Shown piece after piece: positions 56,560-64,000 of a DNA stretch of 64,000 nt. The notes below the pieces were generated by a model. It was not told where the DNA came from, ran no database searches, and saw only the letters and a list, made by a program, of their open reading frames with translations. The DNA is from an uncultured Dyadobacter sp. GTDB taxonomy: Bacteria > Bacteroidota > Bacteroidia > Cytophagales > Spirosomataceae. The DNA lies in the NCBI RefSeq assembly GCF_946482605.1, contig NZ_CAMLSE010000006.1, positions 1 to 64,000 on the forward strand, in the 5' to 3' direction. The translations under genes and the position numbers were made by a program. Numbering within the stretch: position 1 is the stretch's first letter; each line of letters opens with the position of its first letter.

Positions 56560-59500
56560 ATGAAAGAAGTAATCCTGCTTTTCGCTCTGGCATTCAGCCT
56601 GAAAGCAATGGCGCAAAAGCCGGATTCGCCGCTGGCCCGGATATGGCAGCAAAGTCTTCCCTTTATTACCAATTACGCGACTGACGAGTATAAGGCGGCA
56701 TTTCAAAACTGGGCGCTGGTGCAGGGAGACCAGGGCGTGATGTACGCCGCCAACAACTCGGGCGTCCTCGAATACGATGGTACGTCCTGGCAGCTGATCC
56801 CCACCACTGAGGGTAATCCGGTGCGGTCGCTGGCCAAGGATTCCCGGGGACGTATCTATGTGGGCGGATCGGGGGAGGTAGGCTACCTGGCTGCCAATGG
56901 GCAAAACAAAATGGTTTTCCATTCCCTGAAAAGCAAGCTCAATCGTGCTGACTGGAATTTCGGGAATATCTGGTTTACTTTTGCCGGCAAAGGCTCTGTG
57001 TATTTTGTCTGCGATCTGCATATTCTCGAATTCGTCAATGGGAAGTTCAAGGTTTGGAAAAGCGATATCGGTGTGCTCGGCTTTGCCTGGCTGATCCATG
57101 GGACCTTGTACGTAAGCGCAAGTGAGAAGGGTTTGTTAAAGAAAGAAAAAGACGCGCTAAAACTGGTTGAAGGCGGCGAGGCATTCAAAGGAATAGGATT
57201 GACGGGCTTGCTGCCGTATGACGGAGAAAAGCTGCTGGCAGTGGGGCTTGACAAGGAATTCTTCATATATGATGGTTCAAAACTGGGCCCCTTTATGAAG
57301 GATGGCCAAAGGGTGAAGATCAGGGACGCGGTATACCACGGCTTGCAATTGCGCAACGGGGATTATGCCCTGGCCACAACAGGCTCGGGCTTTTACCTGA
57401 TGGATCACGATGGGAAGATCCGAAGCAATATCTGTCGCAAGGAAGGATTGTCCAGTGACGCGGTGTATTCCGTTTTTGAGGATGCGGAGGGAGATGTGTG
57501 GCTGGCTACCGACAATGGGATCAGCCGGCTGGAAATTAATTCACCGCTGCGCGTACTGAATGAAAATCACGGCCTGGACGAAAACCCGATGGATATTGAG
57601 GTTTTTAACGATAAGCTGTTTACCACCAACAGCAAGGGACTTTTTGAGTTGAACAATCTGCCCTCACAAGGCGTGTTAAAGCCTTATTTTAAGAAAATAG
57701 AGGGAATAGATAACCTGACGATGCATTGCCAGACCTATGGGAACGAGCTGGTGGTGTCCAATTACGACGGCGTTTTTCTGCTGGATCAAAATGGCAGGCG
57801 GTCGCAGATAGCCAAAGAGAATGTGGTGCGTGTAGAAGAATCGAGGCCATCGCAAATGCCGCACCATTTACTGGCAGGCCTGGAAGGAAACGGACTCACC
57901 GAGCTTCTTTTCAAAAACGGGAAATGGGTGCAGGGTGCCAGGCATGACGACATGAAATTTTACTCCGAAAGCTTCGCACGCGCCGCGGACGGGACCATTT
58001 TCATTAACAGCCGGCGAAACGGGATTTATGAAATAGCCTGGCAAAGCACCGACCAAGCGTCGCAGCATACGCTCAGCGATGCATTCAAGCTCATTCACCA
58101 CGGCCCTGAAAATGGACTGTCATCCAATAAGATCCGCTGGCTGGAAAGGGTAGGGAATACGGTCTTTGCTTCAACCGATGAAGCCATGCACCGGTTCAAT
58201 GCCTTCAAACGCGTTTTTGAGGTCGATACACTGCTCACAGCCGGTGTATCACCTTACAAAGGCGGTTGGATCAACGAAATAGTCGCAGGCCGCGACGGTA
58301 CGATGTGGTTTACACTCTATCACAATTACCAGAGCCACGTTTTCGGGTACGGAAACAATCGGTTGCAGCGATTGCCGGTATCGGGAAGGCTTTCCGACGC
58401 GCTGATTTCGAAAGTGCATGATAGCGGGGACGGGTTTATGCTTTTTGGCTCCAACAAATGGATTGTACTTTTTGATAAAAACCTGAAAGCCGGTGCTGCC
58501 AGACCGTTTAAAACCCTGATCAGGCAGATTCTGGTCAATAAGGATTCGCTGATCAGTTTCCGCGATACGCAATCGCCGCCCGAAATCACATATGGCATTC
58601 AGGGACTGCGTTTTCAGTTTGCATTGCCGAGCTATGATCTTTCAACCAAAAACCAATTTCAATACCTTCTCGAAGGTTTCCAGGACCAATGGTCGGCCTG
58701 GTCGGGCGAGTCGTTTGTGGATTTTACCAATTTGCCGGAAGGTAATTACGTTTTCAGGGTACGCGGCAGGAACGTATATGGTGATGCGGGAGGGGAGGAC
58801 CGGCTGACGTTCACCATTCTGCCGCCCTGGTACCGCACCTGGTGGGCGTTTGCTGCTTACGCGCTGCTGCTGGGTGGAACGGCGGTTATGCTGGTGCGGT
58901 TCCGGGAGAGAAAGTTGCAGATGGAGAAGCTTGTGCTGGAAAACACCGTTCGCGAACGCACCGAAAAGATCATGCTTCAAACCGAAGAGCTCAAAGAAAT
59001 GGACCGGATGAAGTCCCGTTTCTTTGCCAATATTTCCCACGAGTTCCGGACGCCGCTGACGTTGATTTTGGCACCACTAGAAGAGGAATTAAGCAAAAAA
59101 GCACCCGAGGGCCAAGGTAAGCTGCTCATCATGAAGCGTTATGCCAACCGGCTGCTGGAACTGGTGAACCAACTGCTGAACCTGTCGAAGCTGGAAGCCA
59201 ATAAAATGGAACTTCAAGTGCAAAGGGGGGATCTGCGTCATTTTCTTAGCATTCTGTCGTCCTCGTTCGACTCGCTGGCGCAGCATAAGGGGATTATTTT
59301 TGAAAAAACAGTCGGGCTGCCCGAGAGGCTTTTCTGGTATGATCCGGATAAGCTGGAAAAGGTCGTTATTAACCTGCTTTCCAATGCATTCAAATTCACA
59401 CCGTCCGGCGGCTCAGTGATGTTTGCCGCCCACATCGGGGAGGTCAATGGCCGGCAACTCCTTCAAATGGCAGTTTCCGATACTGGAAAAGGCATTGCGC

Positions 59501-60681
59501 CGGACGAGCAAAAGCAGGTTTTTGAATCGTTTTACCAGGCCAGGCAGACCGTCGAAAACCAGGATGGCGGCACGGGTCTGGGGCTGGCGCTGGTCAAAGA
59601 GCTCGTCAGGCTGCACAAAGGAAACATTCGGCTTCAAAGCGAGCCCGGAAAAGGGTCGGTCTTCTCGGTTGAAATACCGGTGGATAAAGAGGCATATGAG
59701 GCGGTTCAGCGCATTGAACGCGAGCCGAACGAATACGCATTGCCGGCAGCGACAACGGCATCTGCCCCCCTGTATCCGCTTGAATCGGCAGGCGAAATAG
59801 CCTTAAACTGGGAGCCGGAAAGCCATCAGGCGACACACCGTGGTCCTTCATACCGTGGTCCGGCACACCGTGGTCCGGCATCCCGTGGTCCGGCAAACCG
59901 TGGTCCGGCAAACCGGGAAACGGTGCTGATCGCCGAGGACAATGCGGAACTCAGAGATTACATGGCCTCACTGCTGGAAGACGAATACGTTGTTTTCAAA
60001 GCGCCCGACGGGGTGGAAGCGCTGGCTTGCGCGCGAAAAGTACTTCCAAACCTGATCATCAGCGATCTGATGATGCCCGGAATGGATGGGATGGAGCTGA
60101 CTGCCAACATCAAATCCGACGAGCGGACCAGCCATATTCCGGTGATCCTGCTGACGGCGAAAAGCGGCCAGGAATCGCGGATCGATGGGCTGAAAACAGG
60201 AGCAGACGATTACCTGACCAAACCATTTTCAGTAGAGGAGCTCACCGTTCGCGTCCGAAACCTGATCGAACTGAGAAAAAAGCTGGCCGAGCGCTACCGG
60301 GAACGTATCAGGGTGCATGTAACCGCTTCGGAGGAGATGTCGCTCGACGATAAATTTTTGCTGAAAGCCAAAGAAATCGTCGAGGCGAATATGGAAGATG
60401 TGCTGTTCTCGGTCGAAAAAATGGCGGAAGAAATAGGCCTGAGCCGTACCCAGCTGCTGCGGAAGCTGAAAGCGCTCACCGGCCTTGCCCCGAACGACTT
60501 CATCCGGGACCTGCGTCTTCAGAAGGCGGCGGAAATGATCCGTCAAAAGGCCGACACCATCACTCAGATCGGATACGCGGTAGGCTTCAACGATCAATCG
60601 TATTTCAGTAAAAGCTTTAAAAAGGAATTTGGAGAAACCCCCACCGAATACGCTGCGAGGGTTTCTCAAAAAGAAGGGTGA
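56560..60681 (+). CDS. Hybrid two-component system sensor (HTCS)
   Basis: 1373 residues. It has a signal peptide (to about residue 19) and a periplasmic two-component-propeller sensor to about 690 (repeat pattern DGVFL, WLATDNGISRL, EDAEGDVWLATDN). A Y_Y_Y Ig domain lies near 690-755 and a membrane segment near 762-782. HisKA has FFANISHEFRTPLTLIL with His827. HATPase follows, with NLLSNAFKFTPSGG and GTGLGLALVKELV. After a repeat-rich linker comes a receiver with LIISDLMMPGMDG (Asp1169) and an AraC-type DNA-binding domain from about 1265 (FSVEKMAEEIGLSRTQLLRKL). Such proteins sense a glycan fragment and control a sugar locus directly. No adjacent SusC/D is on its own strand; the operon at 36-51 kb is a candidate target. 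Confidence 0.95.
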   Translation: MKEVILLFALAFSLKAMAQKPDSPLARIWQQSLPFITNYATDEYKAAFQNWALVQGDQGVMYAANNSGVLEYDGTSWQLIPTTEGNPVRSLAKDSRGRIYVGGSGEVGYLAANGQNKMVFHSLKSKLNRADWNFGNIWFTFAGKGSVYFVCDLHILEFVNGKFKVWKSDIGVLGFAWLIHGTLYVSASEKGLLKKEKDALKLVEGGEAFKGIGLTGLLPYDGEKLLAVGLDKEFFIYDGSKLGPFMKDGQRVKIRDAVYHGLQLRNGDYALATTGSGFYLMDHDGKIRSNICRKEGLSSDAVYSVFEDAEGDVWLATDNGISRLEINSPLRVLNENHGLDENPMDIEVFNDKLFTTNSKGLFELNNLPSQGVLKPYFKKIEGIDNLTMHCQTYGNELVVSNYDGVFLLDQNGRRSQIAKENVVRVEESRPSQMPHHLLAGLEGNGLTELLFKNGKWVQGARHDDMKFYSESFARAADGTIFINSRRNGIYEIAWQSTDQASQHTLSDAFKLIHHGPENGLSSNKIRWLERVGNTVFASTDEAMHRFNAFKRVFEVDTLLTAGVSPYKGGWINEIVAGRDGTMWFTLYHNYQSHVFGYGNNRLQRLPVSGRLSDALISKVHDSGDGFMLFGSNKWIVLFDKNLKAGAARPFKTLIRQILVNKDSLISFRDTQSPPEITYGIQGLRFQFALPSYDLSTKNQFQYLLEGFQDQWSAWSGESFVDFTNLPEGNYVFRVRGRNVYGDAGGEDRLTFTILPPWYRTWWAFAAYALLLGGTAVMLVRFRERKLQMEKLVLENTVRERTEKIMLQTEELKEMDRMKSRFFANISHEFRTPLTLILAPLEEELSKKAPEGQGKLLIMKRYANRLLELVNQLLNLSKLEANKMELQVQRGDLRHFLSILSSSFDSLAQHKGIIFEKTVGLPERLFWYDPDKLEKVVINLLSNAFKFTPSGGSVMFAAHIGEVNGRQLLQMAVSDTGKGIAPDEQKQVFESFYQARQTVENQDGGTGLGLALVKELVRLHKGNIRLQSEPGKGSVFSVEIPVDKEAYEAVQRIEREPNEYALPAATTASAPLYPLESAGEIALNWEPESHQATHRGPSYRGPAHRGPASRGPANRGPANRETVLIAEDNAELRDYMASLLEDEYVVFKAPDGVEALACARKVLPNLIISDLMMPGMDGMELTANIKSDERTSHIPVILLTAKSGQESRIDGLKTGADDYLTKPFSVEELTVRVRNLIELRKKLAERYRERIRVHVTASEEMSLDDKFLLKAKEIVEANMEDVLFSVEKMAEEIGLSRTQLLRKLKALTGLAPNDFIRDLRLQKAAEMIRQKADTITQIGYAVGFNDQSYFSKSFKKEFGETPTEYAARVSQKEG
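59838..59912 (+). repeat. 15-bp tandem repeat in the HTCS linker
   Basis: CCGTGGTCC recurs at 59838, 59853, 59868, 59883 and 59898, i.e. five units of 15 bp. They encode the pentapeptide RGPxx, read as HRGPSYRGPAHRGPASRGPA and continuing with NRGPA. It lies between the histidine kinase and receiver modules and keeps the frame. The near-identical units suggest recent slippage expansion. Confidence 0.85.
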
Positions 60682-61290
60682 TCAGGGGAGCTGTTTGACA
60701 AACCGGTAAACTGCCGTATAAGGCACATCGGCAGTAGCCGCTAAATCGGCGGGAGCCGTGCCCGGAGCCCTCCCGCCGGTAGTCGCTATTCTGAAAATGT
60801 AGCCGACGCCCGCAAAAATGCCTGTCGGATCCTGCCCGGCTTTATTGCTCAGCAGCAACCAGTCGATGCTGGCCGGATCATTGGAGTAGGTTTTGGCAGG
60901 ACTGAATGCCTGGCCCATGATCGCATCGCCGGTGCCTGTAATTTTCCACGTCGGGCCGGCATAATGCGTACCGATTTTTGCATCGGAAACATCATAGAGA
61001 TCCGCTTGCGGCGCCACGAAGACCCATTCGTACTGCACCGGCGTTGTACCTGCCTTTACCTGCGCTTTGTATTTCTGCACACCCACCGCATAATAGGTGG
61101 CAACGCGCTCATAACCTTTCTGATGGGGAGGCAGTGTAAAAGCGGCGGGCATCGCCAGGTTTTCACTAGCGGCGATCAGGGCGGCAGGCGTAACCGGATC
61201 TGGATCCGCATGGTCGGTGCAGGCATTGAAGAAGGCGGGAAGCATTACAAGGGCCAGAATGCGGCCGCGGAGAAATGTACTTTTTTTCAT
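60682..61290 (-). CDS. DUF3455 lipoprotein
   Basis: 202 residues with a lipobox (MLPAFFNACTDH). The DUF3455 pattern is clear: YYAVGVQKYKAQ, then EWVFVAPQADLYDV, IGTHYAGPTWKITG, IDWLLLSNKAGQDPTGIFAG and ATTGGRAPGTAPADL. Function is unknown; members are exported in many bacteria and fungi. It is convergent with the HTCS gene, with no gap, and no terminator is visible between them. Confidence 0.9.
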   Translation of the reverse strand: MKKSTFLRGRILALVMLPAFFNACTDHADPDPVTPAALIAASENLAMPAAFTLPPHQKGYERVATYYAVGVQKYKAQVKAGTTPVQYEWVFVAPQADLYDVSDAKIGTHYAGPTWKITGTGDAIMGQAFSPAKTYSNDPASIDWLLLSNKAGQDPTGIFAGVGYIFRIATTGGRAPGTAPADLAATADVPYTAVYRFVKQLP

Positions 61291-61491
61291 AGCTGTTTTT
61301 TGAATATAAATGATTTGGGGAAACCGGTTGACTGAACCGATTGCAAAAGTAGAAGGTGTCCATTAGCCTGAATTGTAATCCGGATGCATATTCAGGTAGT
61401 TATGAGCGGCTGTACTGCGGCACTCCTGCAACTGACGCATAATTACCTGGATATGCTTCATCATTACAAGTTTCATAGGCCTCACCAACCG

Positions 61492-61499
61492 CAATTTTG
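61492..61499 (+). promoter_or_regulatory. Possible -7 element before the haloperoxidase gene
   Basis: CAATTTTG in the word CAATTTTGCAG, also found before 21918. TTTC at 61471-61474 lies 17 bases upstream. It resembles the TTTG/TAnnTTTG promoter without being an exact match. Confidence 0.3.
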
Positions 61500-61522
61500 C
61501 AGCCTCAATCATCTATTTAAAC

Positions 61523-62824
61523 ATGAAAAATTTAAGAGTATTGAATCGCATCAAACGATCAGCAGTCGGATTGCTTGCTTGCACCATGGTAGCCGTCTCG
61601 TGTACGGATCATGAAGGTCCTCAGGTTCCCAACAGCCCGGATGTTTCCTCAGAGGTCGTCACATCATGGCTGACGATGCAGCTGAAAATCGCGCAGGCTA
61701 TGCCGGGTCCTCCGCCCGTTCTGGCCCGCAGATGGGCTTACAGTGGCGTAGCGTTATGGGAGTCGTTGCAGCCGGGTCTGGCAGGTTATCAGTCGATCGC
61801 CCCCCAGCTCAATGGTCTGCCCACGTTGCCCCAGCCTGCCAAATCTTTGGGTTATTACTACCCGGCCAGTGCCAATGCAGCGCTCGCGGCCATGAACCGC
61901 GCCATTCATCCGGGTATTTCGGGTGCCAATCTGGCCCGCATCGATTCGCTTGAAGCGGCCAACCTGGCGCGCTACCAGCAGCACCAGCAACCAGATGTGC
62001 TTGCCAATTCCATTGATTTCGGCAAGAAGATCGCAGCCGCGGTGTTTGAATGGTCCAAGACCGACGGCTACGATAACGCCGCGCCTTATACGCCGCTTAG
62101 CGGACCGGCTTACTGGAAACCGACACCGCCCGCATTTGGCCCGGCTATCCTGGCAAATTGGGGTAAGGTACGCACCATCGTAGCAAACAGTGACGCAGGT
62201 GCCGAGCAGGGTGCCCCGGTAGCATATTCGGAAGAGAAAGCTTCGGAGTATTACAAGCAGGTTGCCGAATTGTACACCATTTCCCAATCGCTCACGCAGG
62301 AGCAGCGTACGATTGCGACCTTTTGGCCCGACAATTCCTGGCATAATGTGCTCAGCCAGGTGCTTACAATTGAAAAACCAGGCCTGGCAGTAGCAGCGAA
62401 GGCATTTACACAGCTCAGTATCGCTATGTCCGACGGTGCCATTAGTCTATGCAAAGGGAAATATGTGTACCAGGGTGTGCGACCGGTAACCTACATCCGG
62501 ACCGTGATGAACCATCCCGAATGGAACACGGTGATCCCTACACCGCCGCATCCGGAATACCCTTCGGGGCACTCGGTCATGTCGGCTGCCGCTGCCGAGG
62601 CATTGACGGATATTTTTGGTAAAAACTACCATTATACAGACAAGCCTTACAACCTGACCGGTTTTGTGCCCCGGAACTACAATTCATTTGAGGAGGCTGC
62701 TGCGGAAGCTGCGGTTTCCAGGGTGTATGCCGGGATCCATTACCGTAAAACATGTGAGGTAAGTCTGGTGCAGGGAAAGATCGTAGGCCAGAATGTGATC
62801 AGTAAATTAAAATTTAAACAATAA
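61523..62824 (+). CDS. Vanadium-dependent haloperoxidase / PAP2-family lipoprotein
   Basis: 433 residues with a lipobox (TMVAVSCTDHEG). The PAP2/haloperoxidase phosphate or vanadate pocket is present: PVTYIRTVMNHPEWN with the first Arg, PEYPSGHSVMSAAAAEAL, and SRVYAGIHYRKTCEVSL with Arg and His. The order and spacing match the vanadium haloperoxidase-like branch common in Cytophagales rather than small PAP2 lipid phosphatases. It may oxidise halide with peroxide or act as a phosphatase; sequence alone does not decide. A small exported protein follows 40 bases downstream. Confidence 0.88.
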   Translation: MKNLRVLNRIKRSAVGLLACTMVAVSCTDHEGPQVPNSPDVSSEVVTSWLTMQLKIAQAMPGPPPVLARRWAYSGVALWESLQPGLAGYQSIAPQLNGLPTLPQPAKSLGYYYPASANAALAAMNRAIHPGISGANLARIDSLEAANLARYQQHQQPDVLANSIDFGKKIAAAVFEWSKTDGYDNAAPYTPLSGPAYWKPTPPAFGPAILANWGKVRTIVANSDAGAEQGAPVAYSEEKASEYYKQVAELYTISQSLTQEQRTIATFWPDNSWHNVLSQVLTIEKPGLAVAAKAFTQLSIAMSDGAISLCKGKYVYQGVRPVTYIRTVMNHPEWNTVIPTPPHPEYPSGHSVMSAAAAEALTDIFGKNYHYTDKPYNLTGFVPRNYNSFEEAAAEAAVSRVYAGIHYRKTCEVSLVQGKIVGQNVISKLKFKQ

Positions 62825-62864
62825 GACAGCTGTCGGGTGATCCCTGACGTATCCAAAATTAGCT

Positions 62865-63332
62865 ATGAAAAATCTTCAATTAATTACATTGATCCTCGCG
62901 TTTCTCTTTTCATTAATTTTCAGTCATGGGATTGCCCAGCAGCACGATCTGGCGATGGCAGGCCCAAACCGGGTCAACGAGGAACTGGTTCCCGCTGCTG
63001 ATCCCGCCGGCGACAGGCTGGTTGCAAATCCGCTAACCTCCCATTTTGGAGTAATGCCGAAAATTACGGTTAACGACAATGGAAATGTGTTTGTGTACAT
63101 CTTTAATCCCAGGCATACAGATCTGAACGTGCGTTTTAGTGATGAAGGTGGAAACGCATTGCATCAGGACAAAACCACGACCCTGTACTATGGTAAGCTC
63201 CTGAATGTTTCCGAGCTGCAAGCAGGTGACTATGAGCTTACACTTCAATCCGACGCGGTTTCAGCGCGGTATGTGGTAAAAATCGGATGGGAAGCACGCA
63301 AGGTCAAAGTAAACCAGGTCGCCGCGTATTAA
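62865..63332 (+). CDS. Small exported protein, unknown
   Basis: 155 residues with a signal peptide (MKNLQLITLILAFLFSLIF). The C-terminal ~95 residues are beta-rich and Ig-like (ITVNDNGNVFVYIFNP, then YYGKLLNVSELQAGDYELTL and RYVVKIG), resembling domains of DUF3244 or secretion-associated type. It follows the haloperoxidase gene with a 40-base gap and is likely cotranscribed. Function unknown. Confidence 0.6.
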   Translation: MKNLQLITLILAFLFSLIFSHGIAQQHDLAMAGPNRVNEELVPAADPAGDRLVANPLTSHFGVMPKITVNDNGNVFVYIFNPRHTDLNVRFSDEGGNALHQDKTTTLYYGKLLNVSELQAGDYELTLQSDAVSARYVVKIGWEARKVKVNQVAAY

Positions 63333-63394
63333 AACCGATAAGCAGACTATCGAATTTCAAAACAAGTATCTATTAACAAAAAACGAAAAATAAA

Positions 63395-64000
63395 ATGAAT
63401 GCAAACAAAGCACTTTGGGAAAAGGGTGATTTCACCCGTCTGGCAGCAACCATGCGCGAAAGCGGTTCTGCACTGGTAGCAAAATTAGGAGTTAAAGAAG
63501 GCATGCAGGTCCTGGATCTGGGCTGCGGTGACGGCACTACTGCCATACCTGCCGCCAGGCTCGGCGCCCATGTTCAGGGGGTAGACATCGCGAGGAACCT
63601 TGTGGAAGCCGGCAATGCCCGGGTAAAGGCCGAAGGGTTGACTAACATTACCTTCCGCGAAGGCGACGCCATCGATTTGAATGACATTGAAGATAAGACC
63701 TTTGATCTGGTGGTCAGTATTTTCGGCGCCATGTTTGCACCCAAGCCGTTCGATGTGGCCAAGGAAATGTTCCGCGTGACGCGTCCGGGCGGAAGGATCG
63801 TGATGGGTAACTGGATACCGGGCGACCCGACGCTGGTTGCCCAGATCCTGAAAGTGAGCTCCGCCTATACGCCCGCGCCACCGGAAGGTTTTATAAGTCC
63901 GATGCTTTGGGGAGTGGAAAGTAATGTAACGGAACGCTTTGTGGCCGCAGGCGCATTGGCTGAAAACATCTCATTCGAAAGGGAAACGTTTGTTTTTCAG
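63395..64000 (+). CDS. Class I SAM-dependent methyltransferase, 3' end outside window
   Basis: The first 202 codons are present and the gene is cut by the window end. The SAM-binding motif I is QVLDLGCGDGTTAIPAARLG, with acidic VDIARNLVE after strand 2 and FREGDAIDL following. FDLVVSIFGAMFAPKPFDVA and FRVTRPGGRIVMGNW are motifs of the Methyltransf_11/UbiE type. The methyl acceptor is unknown. Confidence 0.88.
   Translation, partial: MNANKALWEKGDFTRLAATMRESGSALVAKLGVKEGMQVLDLGCGDGTTAIPAARLGAHVQGVDIARNLVEAGNARVKAEGLTNITFREGDAIDLNDIEDKTFDLVVSIFGAMFAPKPFDVAKEMFRVTRPGGRIVMGNWIPGDPTLVAQILKVSSAYTPAPPEGFISPMLWGVESNVTERFVAAGALAENISFERETFVFQ

Overview
The window looks like a chromosome segment of a Bacteroidota member of the Cytophagales type, with Dyadobacter or Spirosomaceae relatives the best guess. 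The evidence is a SusC/SusD pair with an N-terminal STN domain, FecR/ECF-sigma control, a giant hybrid two-component sensor, several LytS/LytTR pairs, DUF4249 and DUF6520 proteins, a PVC-type CxxCH cytochrome and TAnnTTTG-like -7 elements. No rRNA, tRNA, CRISPR array, transposase or integrase was found. Species is inference.

Region 1 (1 to about 16.25 kb) is AT-richer and sparsely coding. Long gene-free stretches lie at 4016-6305, 12785-14300 and 15018-16251. It holds a MauE-like/DUF6520 pair, an AraC regulator next to a protein of unknown function, a LytTR response regulator/LytS kinase pair, and a class I lanthipeptide locus: a full-length LanB dehydratase, and divergently a LanC-like protein whose zinc-ligand motifs are changed. 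No precursor peptide or transporter was found. A structured RNA-like element with a strong terminator lies at about 5940-6060. This part looks like an accessory island.

Region 2 (16.25-36.2 kb) is ordinary, GC-richer chromosome. It carries a LytS/LytTR pair divergent from a TlpA-type thioredoxin lipid-envelope protein, a serine hydrolase followed by a small membrane protein/ECF sigma/possible anti-sigma unit, and a ketopantoate-reductase-like enzyme. A stress or redox cluster follows (P-type Ca2+ ATPase, flavodoxin-like quinone reductase, BON protein, FixH-like small protein, universal stress protein). Next come a third LytS/LytTR pair followed by a TonB-dependent receptor and its DUF4249 partner, a SnoaL-like protein and a PQQ-propeller lipoprotein.

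Region 3 (36.2-54.0 kb, minus strand) is the most interesting part: ECF sigma, a free-standing STN-domain protein, FecR, then SusC, SusD and seven downstream genes with gaps of 3-45 bases, ending at a bidirectional terminator. The downstream genes are two polysaccharide deacetylase-like proteins, a GMC flavoprotein with its gluconate-2-dehydrogenase-subunit-3-type partner, an alpha/beta hydrolase, a 1009-residue propeller/HEAT/cytochrome c protein and a neutral-ceramidase-like hydrolase. There is no recognisable glycoside hydrolase, so the locus looks like an oxidative and deacylating uptake system. Two-block promoter-like motifs with identical 15-base spacing precede both the STN gene and fecR. 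The 5' leader of the STN gene repeats that of susC.

Region 4 (54.4-64.0 kb) has a Crp-type regulator, a darcynin-like protein translationally coupled to a short-chain dehydrogenase, a 1373-residue hybrid two-component sensor with a 15-bp tandem repeat in its linker, a DUF3455 lipoprotein, a vanadium-type haloperoxidase/PAP2 lipoprotein, a small exported protein and a methyltransferase cut off by the window end.
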